NCBI GenBank assembly: GCA_030789695.1
Contig: CM061136.1
Span: 133,455,584-133,519,583, forward strand
Direction of reading: 5' to 3'
DNA from: Scilla litardierei
Lineage: Eukaryota; Streptophyta; Magnoliopsida; Asparagales; Asparagaceae
DNA: 64,000 nt
In this document: positions 1 to 9,970 of the stretch, in pieces
How the letters are laid out: the number at the start of each line of letters is the position of its first letter
Position numbering within the stretch: the stretch's first letter is position 1
Made by a program: the position numbers and the translations under genes
The notes under the pieces: generated by a model
What the model was told of the DNA's origin: nothing
Databases searched by the model: none
What the model saw: only the letters and a program-made list of their open reading frames with translations

Positions 1-483
1 TGATTTTCGACTATGGTATCATTGACACGCCTTGATTTTATTCGTATTTTTTTCTTTGGTGTCACTTGAACCGTCGTCGTATTCTACGACTCTCGTGCTT
101 TTATTTGAAGCCATTGTTGTTGTCGTTGTTCTCCTCCCGCTCTTTTTGCTAATGCCAAAGGGGGAGAGATATAATAATAACGATGTGCTAAATGATAATT
201 TAAAGCACTATTCCAAGAATCTAATTTGATATATTAGATTCAGGGGGAGTTAAGATATATAAATGGATTTTCAAATCCGATATTTCAATAATCAACATTT
301 GGTACTCGATACTTCAATAATCGATTCTCTTTTATATACTTTACTCGTCTGCTTGTTGCGTATTATTATTGTTTAATTTGGAATTAACGTTTCATCAATG
401 CAGGGGGAGTAAGTAAATTACATTTGAATTATTATTTTTGATTATTATTTATGTTGGTTTGTCATCACCAAAAAGGGGGAGAA
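1..483 (+). mobile_element. Sirevirus copy A, 3' non-coding end with four polypurine tracts
   Basis: This is the region between the last ORF and the 3' LTR of a Ty1/copia Sirevirus whose body lies left of the window. Four purine tracts with a GGGGGAG core are visible (157-165, 242-249, 402-409, 471-483), and the last abuts the LTR. The same four tracts, in the same order and with similar spacers, occur on the minus strand of Sirevirus copy B (21892-22190). That is the basis for the family assignment. Repeated polypurine tracts are a known trait of Sireviruses. The 65-codon ORF at 32-229 is not supported as a gene. Confidence 0.8.
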
Positions 484-912
484 TGTTGGATATTGGACTC
501 ACCGGATTTGGTTTTGGATGATGAACAAACATAAATATTTCGTGAACTAACACTTTGTGAGCGCAGTTATGGAGATCGTCGCCAAATTCATATGAATATC
601 AATTACGACGTCTCAAGACTTCTCAAAGCACGTGATCGTATGCATAAAGCTTCGTTGAAGCTTATGGACCAATTTAGAAGCCATGAAGATTCGATTGAAG
701 CTATTGAAGACGGTATCGTCAAGTTTTATTTATAGTCTTTAAGCTTCTTTCGTAGAATGTTAAGCCTTGAGTAGGTCTTACGGTTTAAATCTTCATAACG
801 CTCCTATCTTAGCTCTAGGATCTTAGTTGAAGTCCATACAAACTTTCCCGAAGCTTCGCGCTTCGATTCGCGACTTCTTGTGCATGTTAGTTGGTTCAAG
901 ATGAAGAACTGA

Positions 913-1430
913 CCGACTAGATGGTGATCTAGTCGGTCGACAAAGCTTCGTGGACCGACTAGTTTCTGTCAGTCATTTCCAAGCTCTTTACTGTTTACAG
1001 TTAGTCGCTCTAAGTTGACTCACTGACCGACTAGTTTGTGAACTAGTCGGTCAGTGATGCTTCTGTGACCGACTAGTTGAGCTTTCCCTGTACATGCACA
1101 TTTGAGCCTGAGCTACTGTTTATCGTTAGTCGGTCTATGCTCATTTGGCGACCGACTAGTTGGTGAATTAGTCGGTCAACACTTGTTCTTGTACCGACTA
1201 AGTCTATTTGTGCTCAGACTTCAGTTTTATCTGTTAGTCGGTCTCAGTTGAGTAACCGACCGACTAGTTGTGAAACTAGTCGGTCAGCTACTCTTCTTGG
1301 ACCGACTAGTTCCTTTTGTCTGTGCTTCAACCTTTTGGCTGTTCTTCCATTAGTCGGTCTACGTTAAATGACCGACTGACTAGTTGATGAACTAGTCGGT
1401 CGGTGGTTGTTCTTTGACCGACTAGTTGGG
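913..1430 (+). promoter_or_regulatory. U3 array of TAGTCGGTC / GACCGACTA half-sites, Sirevirus A
   Basis: Each unit pairs facing half-sites: GACCGACTAG, a spacer of about 7-8 bp, CTAGTCGGTC, then a 15-20 bp gap. Linkers contain ACTGTTTA-type sequence. The array ends about 60 bp before the TATA box. The position suggests an enhancer or binding-site cluster; this is inference, as no function can be read from sequence. Confidence 0.7.
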
Positions 1431-1491
1431 TTCAGAAAAGAGCCGTTGGAGCATTAATTGAAACGTTTTTCTTTCTCTCTCTCCTCTATCC

Positions 1492-1498
1492 TATAAAT
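1492..1498 (+). promoter_or_regulatory. TATA box of Sirevirus A LTR
   Basis: TATAAAT follows a pyrimidine-rich stretch and sits downstream of the half-site array. The equivalent element lies on the minus strand in both copy-B LTRs (20891-20897 and 44743-44749), at the same LTR offset. Confidence 0.65.
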
Positions 1499-2232
1499 AC
1501 TTGATGGGCTGCATTCATTGCAGTCAAGGCTGATATTATTGCAAGTTTAGAGATCAAGAGAAATCATTCCAAGCTCATTCAAAGCTCTTTCATTCCATTC
1601 AATAATCTCTCCTCACTCTTACTTCCAAAGAGAGATTCATTGAGTGTGAAGCCTTCCAAGCCAAGTGCTTGATTCTAGGTCACCAACATCCCCATAGCTC
1701 TCCATCGCTGATCTACATCTTGGAGCTAGGGTTTGGTGCCACTTCTTCTTCCTCAAAATCATCTTTGCCCTAATTCGTAAGCATTACTCAAGGCATATGT
1801 ATTTTGTCGGTAAGAAGTTTCTTATTTCATTTCAATTTCATATTGTAAGTTTCACTCTCGGTTGTGAGAGTGTGGTTGTGATCCCAGGTTGTGGGAGTAA
1901 CAAATTACTTTGTGTATGATTTGACTTGTGAACGTTTTCCACAAGTATTTCATAGTGGAAATCTTGAGTTAGGGTTTCTAACTCAAGTATCCGGAGGGGA
2001 TCTGGGTGGTTGGGACGTAGGATCACCGGGAACAAGTCGGGGAGACTTGGGTGGATCCGAACCCAGTAATATCGTTGTTTGCGATTGTTTCTTTGTTGTC
2101 TAACATTTACATTTTCGCATTTTCCGCATTGTTTGGTAGAGTTTGCTAGTAATTAGGAATTAGCCTCTTAATTATTTTAAAGTATTATTCACCCCCTCTA
2201 GTACTTGTGCAGTAGCTTAGCAGGGTATTACA

Positions 2233-3785
2233 AGAACGTCGTAGGAGCGACGAGGAGGCAAAAACACGAAGAATGGGCATTTTCAGCATGCCACTCGGCC
2301 GAGTGAAGGAGTCACTCGGCCGAGCATAGACAGCCCGCTCGGCCGGCCAGATCGGACACGCAACAGAGCCAATATCAGCGTGCACTCGGCCGAGCATCGC
2401 CAGACTACTCGGCCGAGCACCGAGTCATCCCTCACCCAAGTGGGGCCAAGACGACGGCAACCAAAAACGTCCAACTCTCTGGAATCCGTCAGTCAGCCCC
2501 AAAGACCGACTCGGCCGAGTGACAAACGACCGTCCGCCTGAGTGAAGAACACCCAACGGCCGAGTGAAGAAAAGTCACTCGGCCGAGTGACTCCCGAAGA
2601 GACGACCCCCAAGACCCCCAACTCTTTGGAATCCGTCAGGGTCTCTCACTCGGCCGAGTGACATTTGTCACTCGGCCGAGTGAGCCGCGTTGCCTGTAGC
2701 GTAAACTGCGATTTTGAGGCTGCGCAGGGGCAATTTCGTCAGGATTTTTTGGACGATTTTGGGGGGTATTTAACCCCAGTTTTTAACCTAGTTTAGGGGG
2801 CTTTTCAGAACATTTTTGCAGCCTTTTTAGATTAACTTTTTAGGGATTAGATTTAGCTTTTAGGGAGGAGAGAAAAGTGATAATTTGTTGGATGCTATCT
2901 TGTTCTTCATTGGTTTGTCTCTCTCTCCCTCAAAAACTCCATTTTTATTGATATTTTGAATATTGCTATGAATTCTATTGATTTTGATTGTGAATTTCTA
3001 TTGAATTTTGTTATGAATTGTGAGTAGTTCTATCGTCTTAGGGTGTAGGGATGAACCCTACGAACCCTATTTCTAACTTGTGATGAATTGGTGAAATTCT
3101 TGCTAGAATTGATTAGGGTTAGTTTGGTATTGATTTAATATGAATAGCTAGGGATTCATACCGATTGGGATTTGTAAGAGATTGGATCCCAACTCGATAG
3201 GAAGCCCTAGAAATTCGAATTGGGTTGCAATTGAATTTCTCCGGAATCGGTTTGCAAGAGATTAGACCGAAACTAGGGTTTTCGATTGAAATTCTATACC
3301 AATACCCATTTGCAAGAGATTGGACGGGTAGGAACTAACCCAACCTAGGTCATAGCTCGAGTTTACACGAGAGTGGGCTCGAGATACGATTGAACGATGA
3401 TGTTGTTCTTCACACTAGTTTGCCTAGGTTAGGGTTTGCAAGAGATTGGACCCTACCCTAGGTTTGCTATAGACCAGCAATAGCACGAGAGCGTGAGCTT
3501 GGTTCTACATTTAGTTGCAACTAGTTCACCCGAATTTCAAGTCTAGCAATTATGAAACATACGAACCACAATGATGAGATACGACAAGTAGCGGGGATTC
3601 CCTATCCCTAAGCGTCTTTATTAATTTGATATTTTCTTTCGTATAATTGAACGACTGTGACCGTGTTTCTGCGAACATTTCTCGACTTTTCCTATAGCCA
3701 GGTGATTGAAGAAGACACTGTTATTAGGCCTCCCTGTGTTCGATACCCGCTCGCCGCTACACCGTGCGCTTGCGATAAGACTACA
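2233..3785 (+). repeat. Athila-type LTR, 3' part, interrupted by Sirevirus A
   Basis: This segment is collinear with 12193-13744, the right part of the Athila LTR downstream. Shared landmarks are the CTCGGCCGAG palindromes, the GGGGGGTATTTAACCCC region near 2760, the GTGAGTAG segment and the ACTACA end. Similarity stops at 3785. The left part of this LTR must lie beyond Sirevirus A, outside the window. Whether it is a solo LTR or the 3' LTR of a longer element cannot be seen. Short ORFs in it are not supported. Confidence 0.8.
2292..2682. promoter_or_regulatory. CTCGGCCGAG palindrome array in Athila-type LTR
   Basis: The 10-bp perfect palindrome CTCGGCCGAG and one-base variants recur about ten times, often within CACTCGGCCGAGTG. 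The array ends about 80 bp before a TATTTAA box. The related LTR at 11957-13744 has the same arrangement. Confidence 0.7.
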
Positions 3786-4685
3786 GTGTCGCTTGTCCCG
3801 GTTGCGTGTGCATACCGGGGCACGATCAAGCATGAAGTGTGGTCGTCTAGGTGCAACCGGTTCATTAATCGGACTTCTGGATCAAACGTTATGCCCTTTT
3901 CCGCGTCATCCGTCGAACTCCTTCTTCTTCCTATGAACTTTGATGATCTCTTTCATGCTAGGAGAAGGAATCCGGCCAAGGGAGGAGGATGGTTAATCTC
4001 TGAATATTTTGGCTCAAAAGGATGCAATTAGATTCTTCTCTAAGGGAGGGGTCTTCTCCTTTTATAGAGATAGGAGTTTCTCTTCAATTAGAACACTTGG
4101 TCTTCAAATCTTCAATCAAATCTTCATGATAAATTGAACTTGGATAAATTATTGATGAAGTAGAACTCCTTTTTGAATCCAAATTTCTAATCTTCATGGG
4201 CTTCTTTTTGAATCCAAACTTCTAATCTTCAATCTTTGACTTAGGCAAATCCTATTGAAGATAGGACTCCTCATTAGATATGAATCCTTTTGAGATAGAA
4301 TTCATATTTCAAATCCAATCTTTGGCTAGTCAAATCTACATATTCATAGTGCATGGATAATTGTGGATGATGGATGATTCTTTTGAAAATTCCATTACCA
4401 ATGAAGATACGATTCATCTTAAAATTAGAATCCTTTTGATGTAGATCTCCTAGTTAAATCAAATCTTTATCCAATCAAATCTTCATCGTTGACCAATCAA
4501 ATCTTCATATTCATGATGCATGAACAATTGAAAATGAAGTAGAACTCTTCTTGAATTTCTTGTTGCAGAATTGTCCACACATATAATTCTTTTGCACAAA
4601 AAATTTCTTTTGCACATTTACCCCTAAAATCACTTAATGAAAACGTTAGTACCACATGATTTGTTTGTCATCATCAAAATTAAAA
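3786..4685. other. Unassigned non-coding DNA
   Basis: After the Athila LTR end the sequence is first mixed in composition, then AT-rich with short degenerate repeats around AATCTTCA and GAAGTAGAACTC. No ORF with a recognisable domain is present. It could be worn internal retrotransposon sequence, but nothing fixes a family. Confidence 0.4.
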
Positions 4686-5477
4686 GTGTGATCTAGTTAG
4701 TGGGCTAACTAGACCAACGTTAATTACATACCATTCCATTGCAATAGCCTTTCACTAAATGCCCTCTTACTTGGTATTTTATTTACAAGTTTGACATTGC
4801 ACAAAGCCTCCTTAAATGCCCCTTAACTTTGTGCTATAATTACAATGATGCCATGTGTATGAAATGGGAATACGATTACCCCTACACTTGGATGCTTAAT
4901 TACCTCTCATGCCATCCCAACTGCAAATCACAAATGGCTACATCCCTTTCTACAGTTAACCACCATTCATATGCATACTACATCGTATATTTCACTTAGG
5001 GCATTACATACACAAACATAAATCTTCAAAGGGTACATGAGTTTGTACAAATTTCTTTGTAAAGCTTTACCTCAATTGTGATGTGTTTGTGCTTTCAGTT
5101 GGAGAGTGATGTTTTTCCCATATCAAGGTGTTGAGGTTAGGGGTTTTGCAATTAGCTAGGATGCTTACCATGTTGTAAGGGTTTTTCTTACGGTTTGCAA
5201 AAGAGATATAGTACAAATTTCAAGTGTGGAGCTTGAGAACTGGCGTAGGTTAGGAAGATCAAACCGAGATAAAATCCTTGGTGTTTGCATTTTGCTATCT
5301 ACTTTGGTTGTCAACTTTTTATTATTGTAATTACTTATTTTCTTTCTGTTGCAAATTCATTATTGACAAGTATTGGTTGCTGTAAAAGATAAAAAATGAT
5401 AACTCATTTTGTGATCTACATAGAACTATATTTTAAATACTATTCACACACTCTATTGTGTAAGTAGATAAGCTAGG
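4686..5477 (+). repeat. Possible degenerate Sirevirus-like LTR
   Basis: The segment follows TTTGTCATCATCAAAA, which resembles the TTTGTCATCACCAAAA preceding the Sirevirus A LTR (about 459-474). It ends with a TTTAAATACTATTCAC segment resembling TTTAAAGTATTATTCAC near the Sirevirus LTR end. The interior is too diverged to align by eye. This is an inference from the two end signatures only. Confidence 0.35.
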
Positions 5478-6501
5478 TGATGCGTGTTTATTTTATATAA
5501 TTTTCATGTAGGTTTCCCGTGCATTTCATATCATCCACCGCATATTTCATGTTGTTTCTTCCATATTTTGTTTTATTTTTACTCTTGGGTCTCTTTGATA
5601 TATTTCTGGTGAAAACATGGAGTTTTGGGACCCTAGAGCTGAGATGGAAGCTTGAAGAGGGAATGAGAAGCTTCGAAAGACAAAACACCACAGGAGTGGA
5701 GAGGAAAAGGAGATACACACAGCTGTGTGTGTTACATCACACGGCCGTGTCACAAATATCCCATGAGGAGAGCTGAAAATGAAGGCCTACTCGGTCGTGT
5801 GGCCTATCCCACATGATCGTGTAGATGACATGCCAGAAGCCCACACACGGCTGTTTTACACGACCGTGTGGGGGTGATTTTGAAGAAGGAGCTGAACAAA
5901 ATCTGCATGACTGTGTGGAATTCCACATAGTCATGGAGCATCTGAACAGAAATAAAAACAATAGCTGCTTTTGAGCAACTGTAGCCATACGGTCTTGTGG
6001 ATTTCCACACGACTGCGTAGGCTAGGTTTTCATAGGGATTTTTGGGTGCCGCCAAGAGGTATTTTTGGGACTTTTGGGATTTTTGGGGTTTCGTATAATT
6101 ATCCTTTTGTTTTATTCTTTTGAGAGAGCATTTTCAGAAATTTTTGCAGGGGATTTTCAGAATTTTTTAGGTGTTCTCTAATCCTCATTCACTGTTGTAG
6201 TTGTTATTCTCTAGAACTCTTTTGTAATTTTGGTATTGGATTTCAATCTAATATTGGGTTTCCTTGTTTTTCTTATTGTGGATCAATTAGATAATCTTTT
6301 CCACCTCTCCATTACTGTTTTTATGCATCTACTATTGCATATAATAATGTTCTTATCTATAGATCGTGAGTAGTTCTTCATCTAGGACTATGGGTTAAAC
6401 CCTATTCAGATTGGTTATTGTTAGTGCACGAGTACGAATCCAATTCGGATATCTACATACCCAACCCGTTTAGCATCCACAACCCAATACCCCCACGCTC
6501 T
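5478..6501 (+). repeat. Athila/Tat-like LTR, 5' part, with ACACGGCCGTGT palindromes
   Basis: It begins TGATGCGTGTTTA. From about 5725 to 6015 it carries repeated ACACGGCCGTGT / ACACGACCGTGT / ACACGATCGTGT-type palindromes. A TATAATT box lies near 6095, and a GTGAGTAGTTC segment followed by TTAAACCCTA near 6370 parallels the Athila LTRs at 3019 and 12968. No polypurine tract precedes it, so it is a 5' LTR or solo LTR. It is cut at 6502 by family C. Confidence 0.6.
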
Positions 6502-7861
6502 TGTTGGGAGATGTATGCCCTCGAGGAAATTTATCTCTGTGTAATTATATAAACATCTTGTTCAAAATTACAGTAAGCTGTATGGTAAGAATTTATCTAA
6601 GTCAAATCATAATGAAGTTATCATTAAAAACTTAGGTAAAGTCCTGAGACTTAATGCAAGGTCAAACATGTATCGAGATGAGGATCTCGATCATGTAGAA
6701 GTGCTTGACACTATGTAGCATAAGTCTAGAAACGGTCATGGTCGTAGATGTTTCGAGAAAAGGATATCGAAACATCGGATAGACCATAGTGTCTTTGTCT
6801 TCACTGTGTAGCGGTGACGATGATCTCATGGTCATTCGATTTGGCAAAGTCGGAGAAGAGACACAGGTGCTCATTGGAGAATGAGTTCACTGAACGATCT
6901 ACAAGAGTTATCATATGGTTCTGATTGACCAATCTGTCATTGATAACTCTTAGTGATGATAGGCAAGTTGGTCTTTTGACTTGAGGTCATTATACGAACC
7001 TGTACGTGAACAGTGTCACTTAGATCTCTGACATAGCTTCGAGGCAAGGCCTGTCGAAAGGTCTTTGGTTGGGTGACATTTGAAACTTGTGAGGAGAGTA
7101 ATGACCAAGATATGTTTCGTCTCTCCCTGGTTTATGGGAGTTAGCGTCGTAGTGTTAGTTTGGTCTTTAGTGAAAACTCTGGCCAGAGTATGTTGGAAGA
7201 TGTCTAACATTATTTGACTAAAGATCAATGTAGACTAACCGGCTTCGAGCTATCGGGGTTGACAGTTTGACTGTACCCTAGGCTTGAAATTAAACAACAT
7301 AGTTTTAACGAAGAGACTATAACTGCAGAATTCACCATGGACACAGTCAGGGTGGTCCCAAAAACACTCATGTCAATGAGTTAAACACATAAGTATGATA
7401 CTGAAACAGGAACGACACCTGCTGCTCGTGATCACTACCGTCTGGGGCTTCGAGCCCCACCTGTAGTAGGGTCAGGCTGTAGGGTCTCCCACAGAGTGCG
7501 ACCTTCGTCTAGTATAGGTAGAAATTAGGGAGAATATGCATTTAATGCAAGGGATAGAAAACTTCAAAGATTTTGCAGTTAGGCTATGCATTCAGGACAA
7601 ATGATCCTGAGTGCAAGAGGAAGATTTTAAGCTTAGATAGGGAGTATTTTGCATATGATGCAAACAGAGTTAAATGTGTCGTAAATTGTTTACGACTATA
7701 TTTAATGAGATAAATGCGAGGAAAATTTTACATGTAAGACGGGAATGTCCCGGTCTAAACACATGTTCAAACGGCGCCCAAAACGGACGCCAAATGCACA
7801 AAATATGCCCAAAACTATCAAGCAGCACAAACAGACTGGGCGCCAGGCACCAGGGCGCCTG
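6502..7861 (+). repeat. Family C LTR, 5' part, truncated by assembly gap
   Basis: It starts TGTTGGGAGATG and matches, in reverse orientation, the sequence from 64000 down to about 62850. Shared stretches include GATATCGAAACATCGGATAGA, CCTGTCGAAAGGTCTTTG and a GGTTTCCGTCCC-like segment. It runs into the N gap just where the other copy begins a GC-rich GCGCCTGGGC array. The superfamily is not determined because no coding region of this family is in the window. Confidence 0.75.
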
Positions 7862-8361
7862 NNNNNNNNNNNNNNNNNNNNNNNNNNNNNNNNNNNNNNN
7901 NNNNNNNNNNNNNNNNNNNNNNNNNNNNNNNNNNNNNNNNNNNNNNNNNNNNNNNNNNNNNNNNNNNNNNNNNNNNNNNNNNNNNNNNNNNNNNNNNNNN
8001 NNNNNNNNNNNNNNNNNNNNNNNNNNNNNNNNNNNNNNNNNNNNNNNNNNNNNNNNNNNNNNNNNNNNNNNNNNNNNNNNNNNNNNNNNNNNNNNNNNNN
8101 NNNNNNNNNNNNNNNNNNNNNNNNNNNNNNNNNNNNNNNNNNNNNNNNNNNNNNNNNNNNNNNNNNNNNNNNNNNNNNNNNNNNNNNNNNNNNNNNNNNN
8201 NNNNNNNNNNNNNNNNNNNNNNNNNNNNNNNNNNNNNNNNNNNNNNNNNNNNNNNNNNNNNNNNNNNNNNNNNNNNNNNNNNNNNNNNNNNNNNNNNNNN
8301 NNNNNNNNNNNNNNNNNNNNNNNNNNNNNNNNNNNNNNNNNNNNNNNNNNNNNNNNNNNNN
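7862..8361. other. Assembly gap (500 N)
   Basis: There are exactly 500 undetermined bases, which suggests a placeholder size. Sequence on the left is a family C LTR; sequence on the right is an Athila ORF. The rest of the LTR, the junction and the 5' half of the Athila element are therefore missing. Open frames that read through the N are meaningless. Confidence 0.98.
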
Positions 8362-8362
8362 C

Positions 8363-9970
8363 ATGGACCGAGAGTGCCAGGTAACTCTCGGTATGATGAG
8401 AGCTTTCTTCTCCTGGCCCGATGTCCCCGGGGCCGACCGTGGTTACACCCCCACCCATATCCCCCCACCTTCCTTCGACGCCGGCGCCTTCTGGGCCCGG
8501 ATTACGGGTCTTCACGCTGCCTTTGACCCTAGTAGGGCCAAGGCCTCGACCATTGTCCATCCCTGCCTCCGTATAGCTCAGCGCCTTATGGCGACGAACT
8601 TTTTGGTGAGATATGAGCCGGGTACGATGTCCACGTTGGAGCTCTATATGCTCTACGCGATGACACGGCCCAGAGCTCTATCTAGGGAGGGCGATGAGTT
8701 GGTCCCCGCCGTCGTGATTGATGTCGCGGCTTGGTTTTTGGACCGCATCATCGTATCGGTGGGCGCTCGCTCACCGATATGCTGCGGCGGCCTGATCACC
8801 TTGCTCGCCCTTATGACCGGCGAGGACTTTCTAGATGACTTGCGACGAGCACCAGGCCCCACTTCACTGTCCATTGATGTTATGGACCAGATGAAGATGC
8901 TGCGTCCGCACGGTGAGCGACACTGGATCTGGCTGCACGGCCCCTACGGTGCCGATTACATGATTATTCCGAGCCCGGCTCGGACTCAGATTGCACCGGC
9001 CCAGGTGGACTGGCTCCCTGCGATGGATGTTCTGATCCCAGCCGCATACGTGCTCGAGGCCGAGGAGGCCGAGCAGGCCCACGCTGCCCACACTGCCCAC
9101 GCTACCCCCGCAGACCCTGTTGCACCTGCTGAGCCTGCTGCCCCTATTGACCCCGTGGCCCCTCAGCCTATCCCTGATATTTCTGATGCTCCCGACACCT
9201 CTGTCCACACTTCTGTCGGTGTCGGGAGTACCCTAGCTGAGCCCACCTCCACTGCTTCCACGCCTGCCACCACCACCACTGGCCCTCTGTCTGACGAGCC
9301 CGTTTCCTCTGCCCCACCCGAGCGCCCGCCGACTATAGTTGAGTGCGGAGAGCCCTCTTTTGCCACTGCCGTAGAGACCATGGTCTCCACCTCTGTCTTC
9401 ACCGCTGCAGTATTCTCTGAGAGTGTCGTGGCGTCTGTCCACACTTCTGTGTCACCGACCTCTCTGGTCGCCTCGTTGCCACTTTTGTATTCTTCTTTCA
9501 TTGTTGCTGCCTCCACTTCTCACCAGCCGGTGCCCCGGCCTCGCATTGAGGCCAGGCCCACACTTGAGAGCGCAGCACCTTTCGTTCCCTTGCCTGCTGA
9601 GCCCGTCACCTACGCCACCAGAGTACACCAGCCCCGACCTGCACAGCCCCGACCGGTGCGTCCCTCTGCACCACCTCCCCCCGACACTGTACTTCAGAGC
9701 ATTCGTGCTCTCGAGGGGGCGGTGAGTGGCCTCAGAGGCAACCTTAGGAACCTGTCCGCCACCGTCACAGCGATGGCTGGCCGCTTCGACCTGCTCCTGC
9801 ATATTCACTACTGCCTTACCCAGGTCCTGGAGCGACTCCCCCGTGTACCCCCACCCACCCAGCCTGTCACCACCCCCACTCCTACCCATACCCAGCCTGC
9901 CTCCACTTCCACACCCACACCCACTCCCGCTCAGCAGCCTTTCCCACCACCACCACCTCCTCCGCCTTAG
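8363..9970 (+). CDS. Athila-type ORF (ATHILA ORF-1 / env-position protein), 5' end possibly in gap
   Basis: The reading frame is open from the gap edge; ATG 8363 gives about 535 residues, and the true start may lie in the gap. The N-terminal half has the pattern I associate with the Athila extra protein: a Trp-containing start, HPCLRIAQRLMATNFLVR, then ELYMLYAM, and a CCGGLITLLALM segment. The middle is Ala/Pro/Thr/Ser-rich. A predicted coiled coil (about residues 440-490, RALEGAVSGLRGNLRNLSA) precedes a Thr/Pro-rich tail ending in eight prolines. The function of this protein is unknown; its place between pol and the 3' LTR is the env position. GC content is far above the AT-rich flank that follows. 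No obvious signal peptide or membrane segment is seen. Confidence 0.7.
   Translation: MDRECQVTLGMMRAFFSWPDVPGADRGYTPTHIPPPSFDAGAFWARITGLHAAFDPSRAKASTIVHPCLRIAQRLMATNFLVRYEPGTMSTLELYMLYAMTRPRALSREGDELVPAVVIDVAAWFLDRIIVSVGARSPICCGGLITLLALMTGEDFLDDLRRAPGPTSLSIDVMDQMKMLRPHGERHWIWLHGPYGADYMIIPSPARTQIAPAQVDWLPAMDVLIPAAYVLEAEEAEQAHAAHTAHATPADPVAPAEPAAPIDPVAPQPIPDISDAPDTSVHTSVGVGSTLAEPTSTASTPATTTTGPLSDEPVSSAPPERPPTIVECGEPSFATAVETMVSTSVFTAAVFSESVVASVHTSVSPTSLVASLPLLYSSFIVAASTSHQPVPRPRIEARPTLESAAPFVPLPAEPVTYATRVHQPRPAQPRPVRPSAPPPPDTVLQSIRALEGAVSGLRGNLRNLSATVTAMAGRFDLLLHIHYCLTQVLERLPRVPPPTQPVTTPTPTHTQPASTSTPTPTPAQQPFPPPPPPPP

Larger units (their letters stand above)
484..2232 (+). repeat. 3' LTR of Sirevirus copy A (1749 bp)
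   Basis: It starts with TGTTGGATATTGG directly after the polypurine tract and ends with GGGTATTACA. It aligns along its length with the two 1743-bp LTRs of copy B (20149-21891 and 44001-45743, minus strand) but is clearly more diverged from them than they are from each other. U3 holds an array of TAGTCGGTC/GACCGACTA half-sites at about 913-1430, followed by a TATA box at 1492-1498. The next five bases (2233-2237, AGAAC) should be the target duplication; the partner lies outside the window. Confidence 0.9.

Noticed and set aside
913..1430. Regularly spaced repeats that at first look like a CRISPR array
   Set aside because: The half-sites alternate in orientation, spacers are short and recur between copies, and the block sits in an LTR of a plant retrotransposon.
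7670..8560. ORFs of 216-296 codons crossing the N run
   Set aside because: They are open only because N is read as X.
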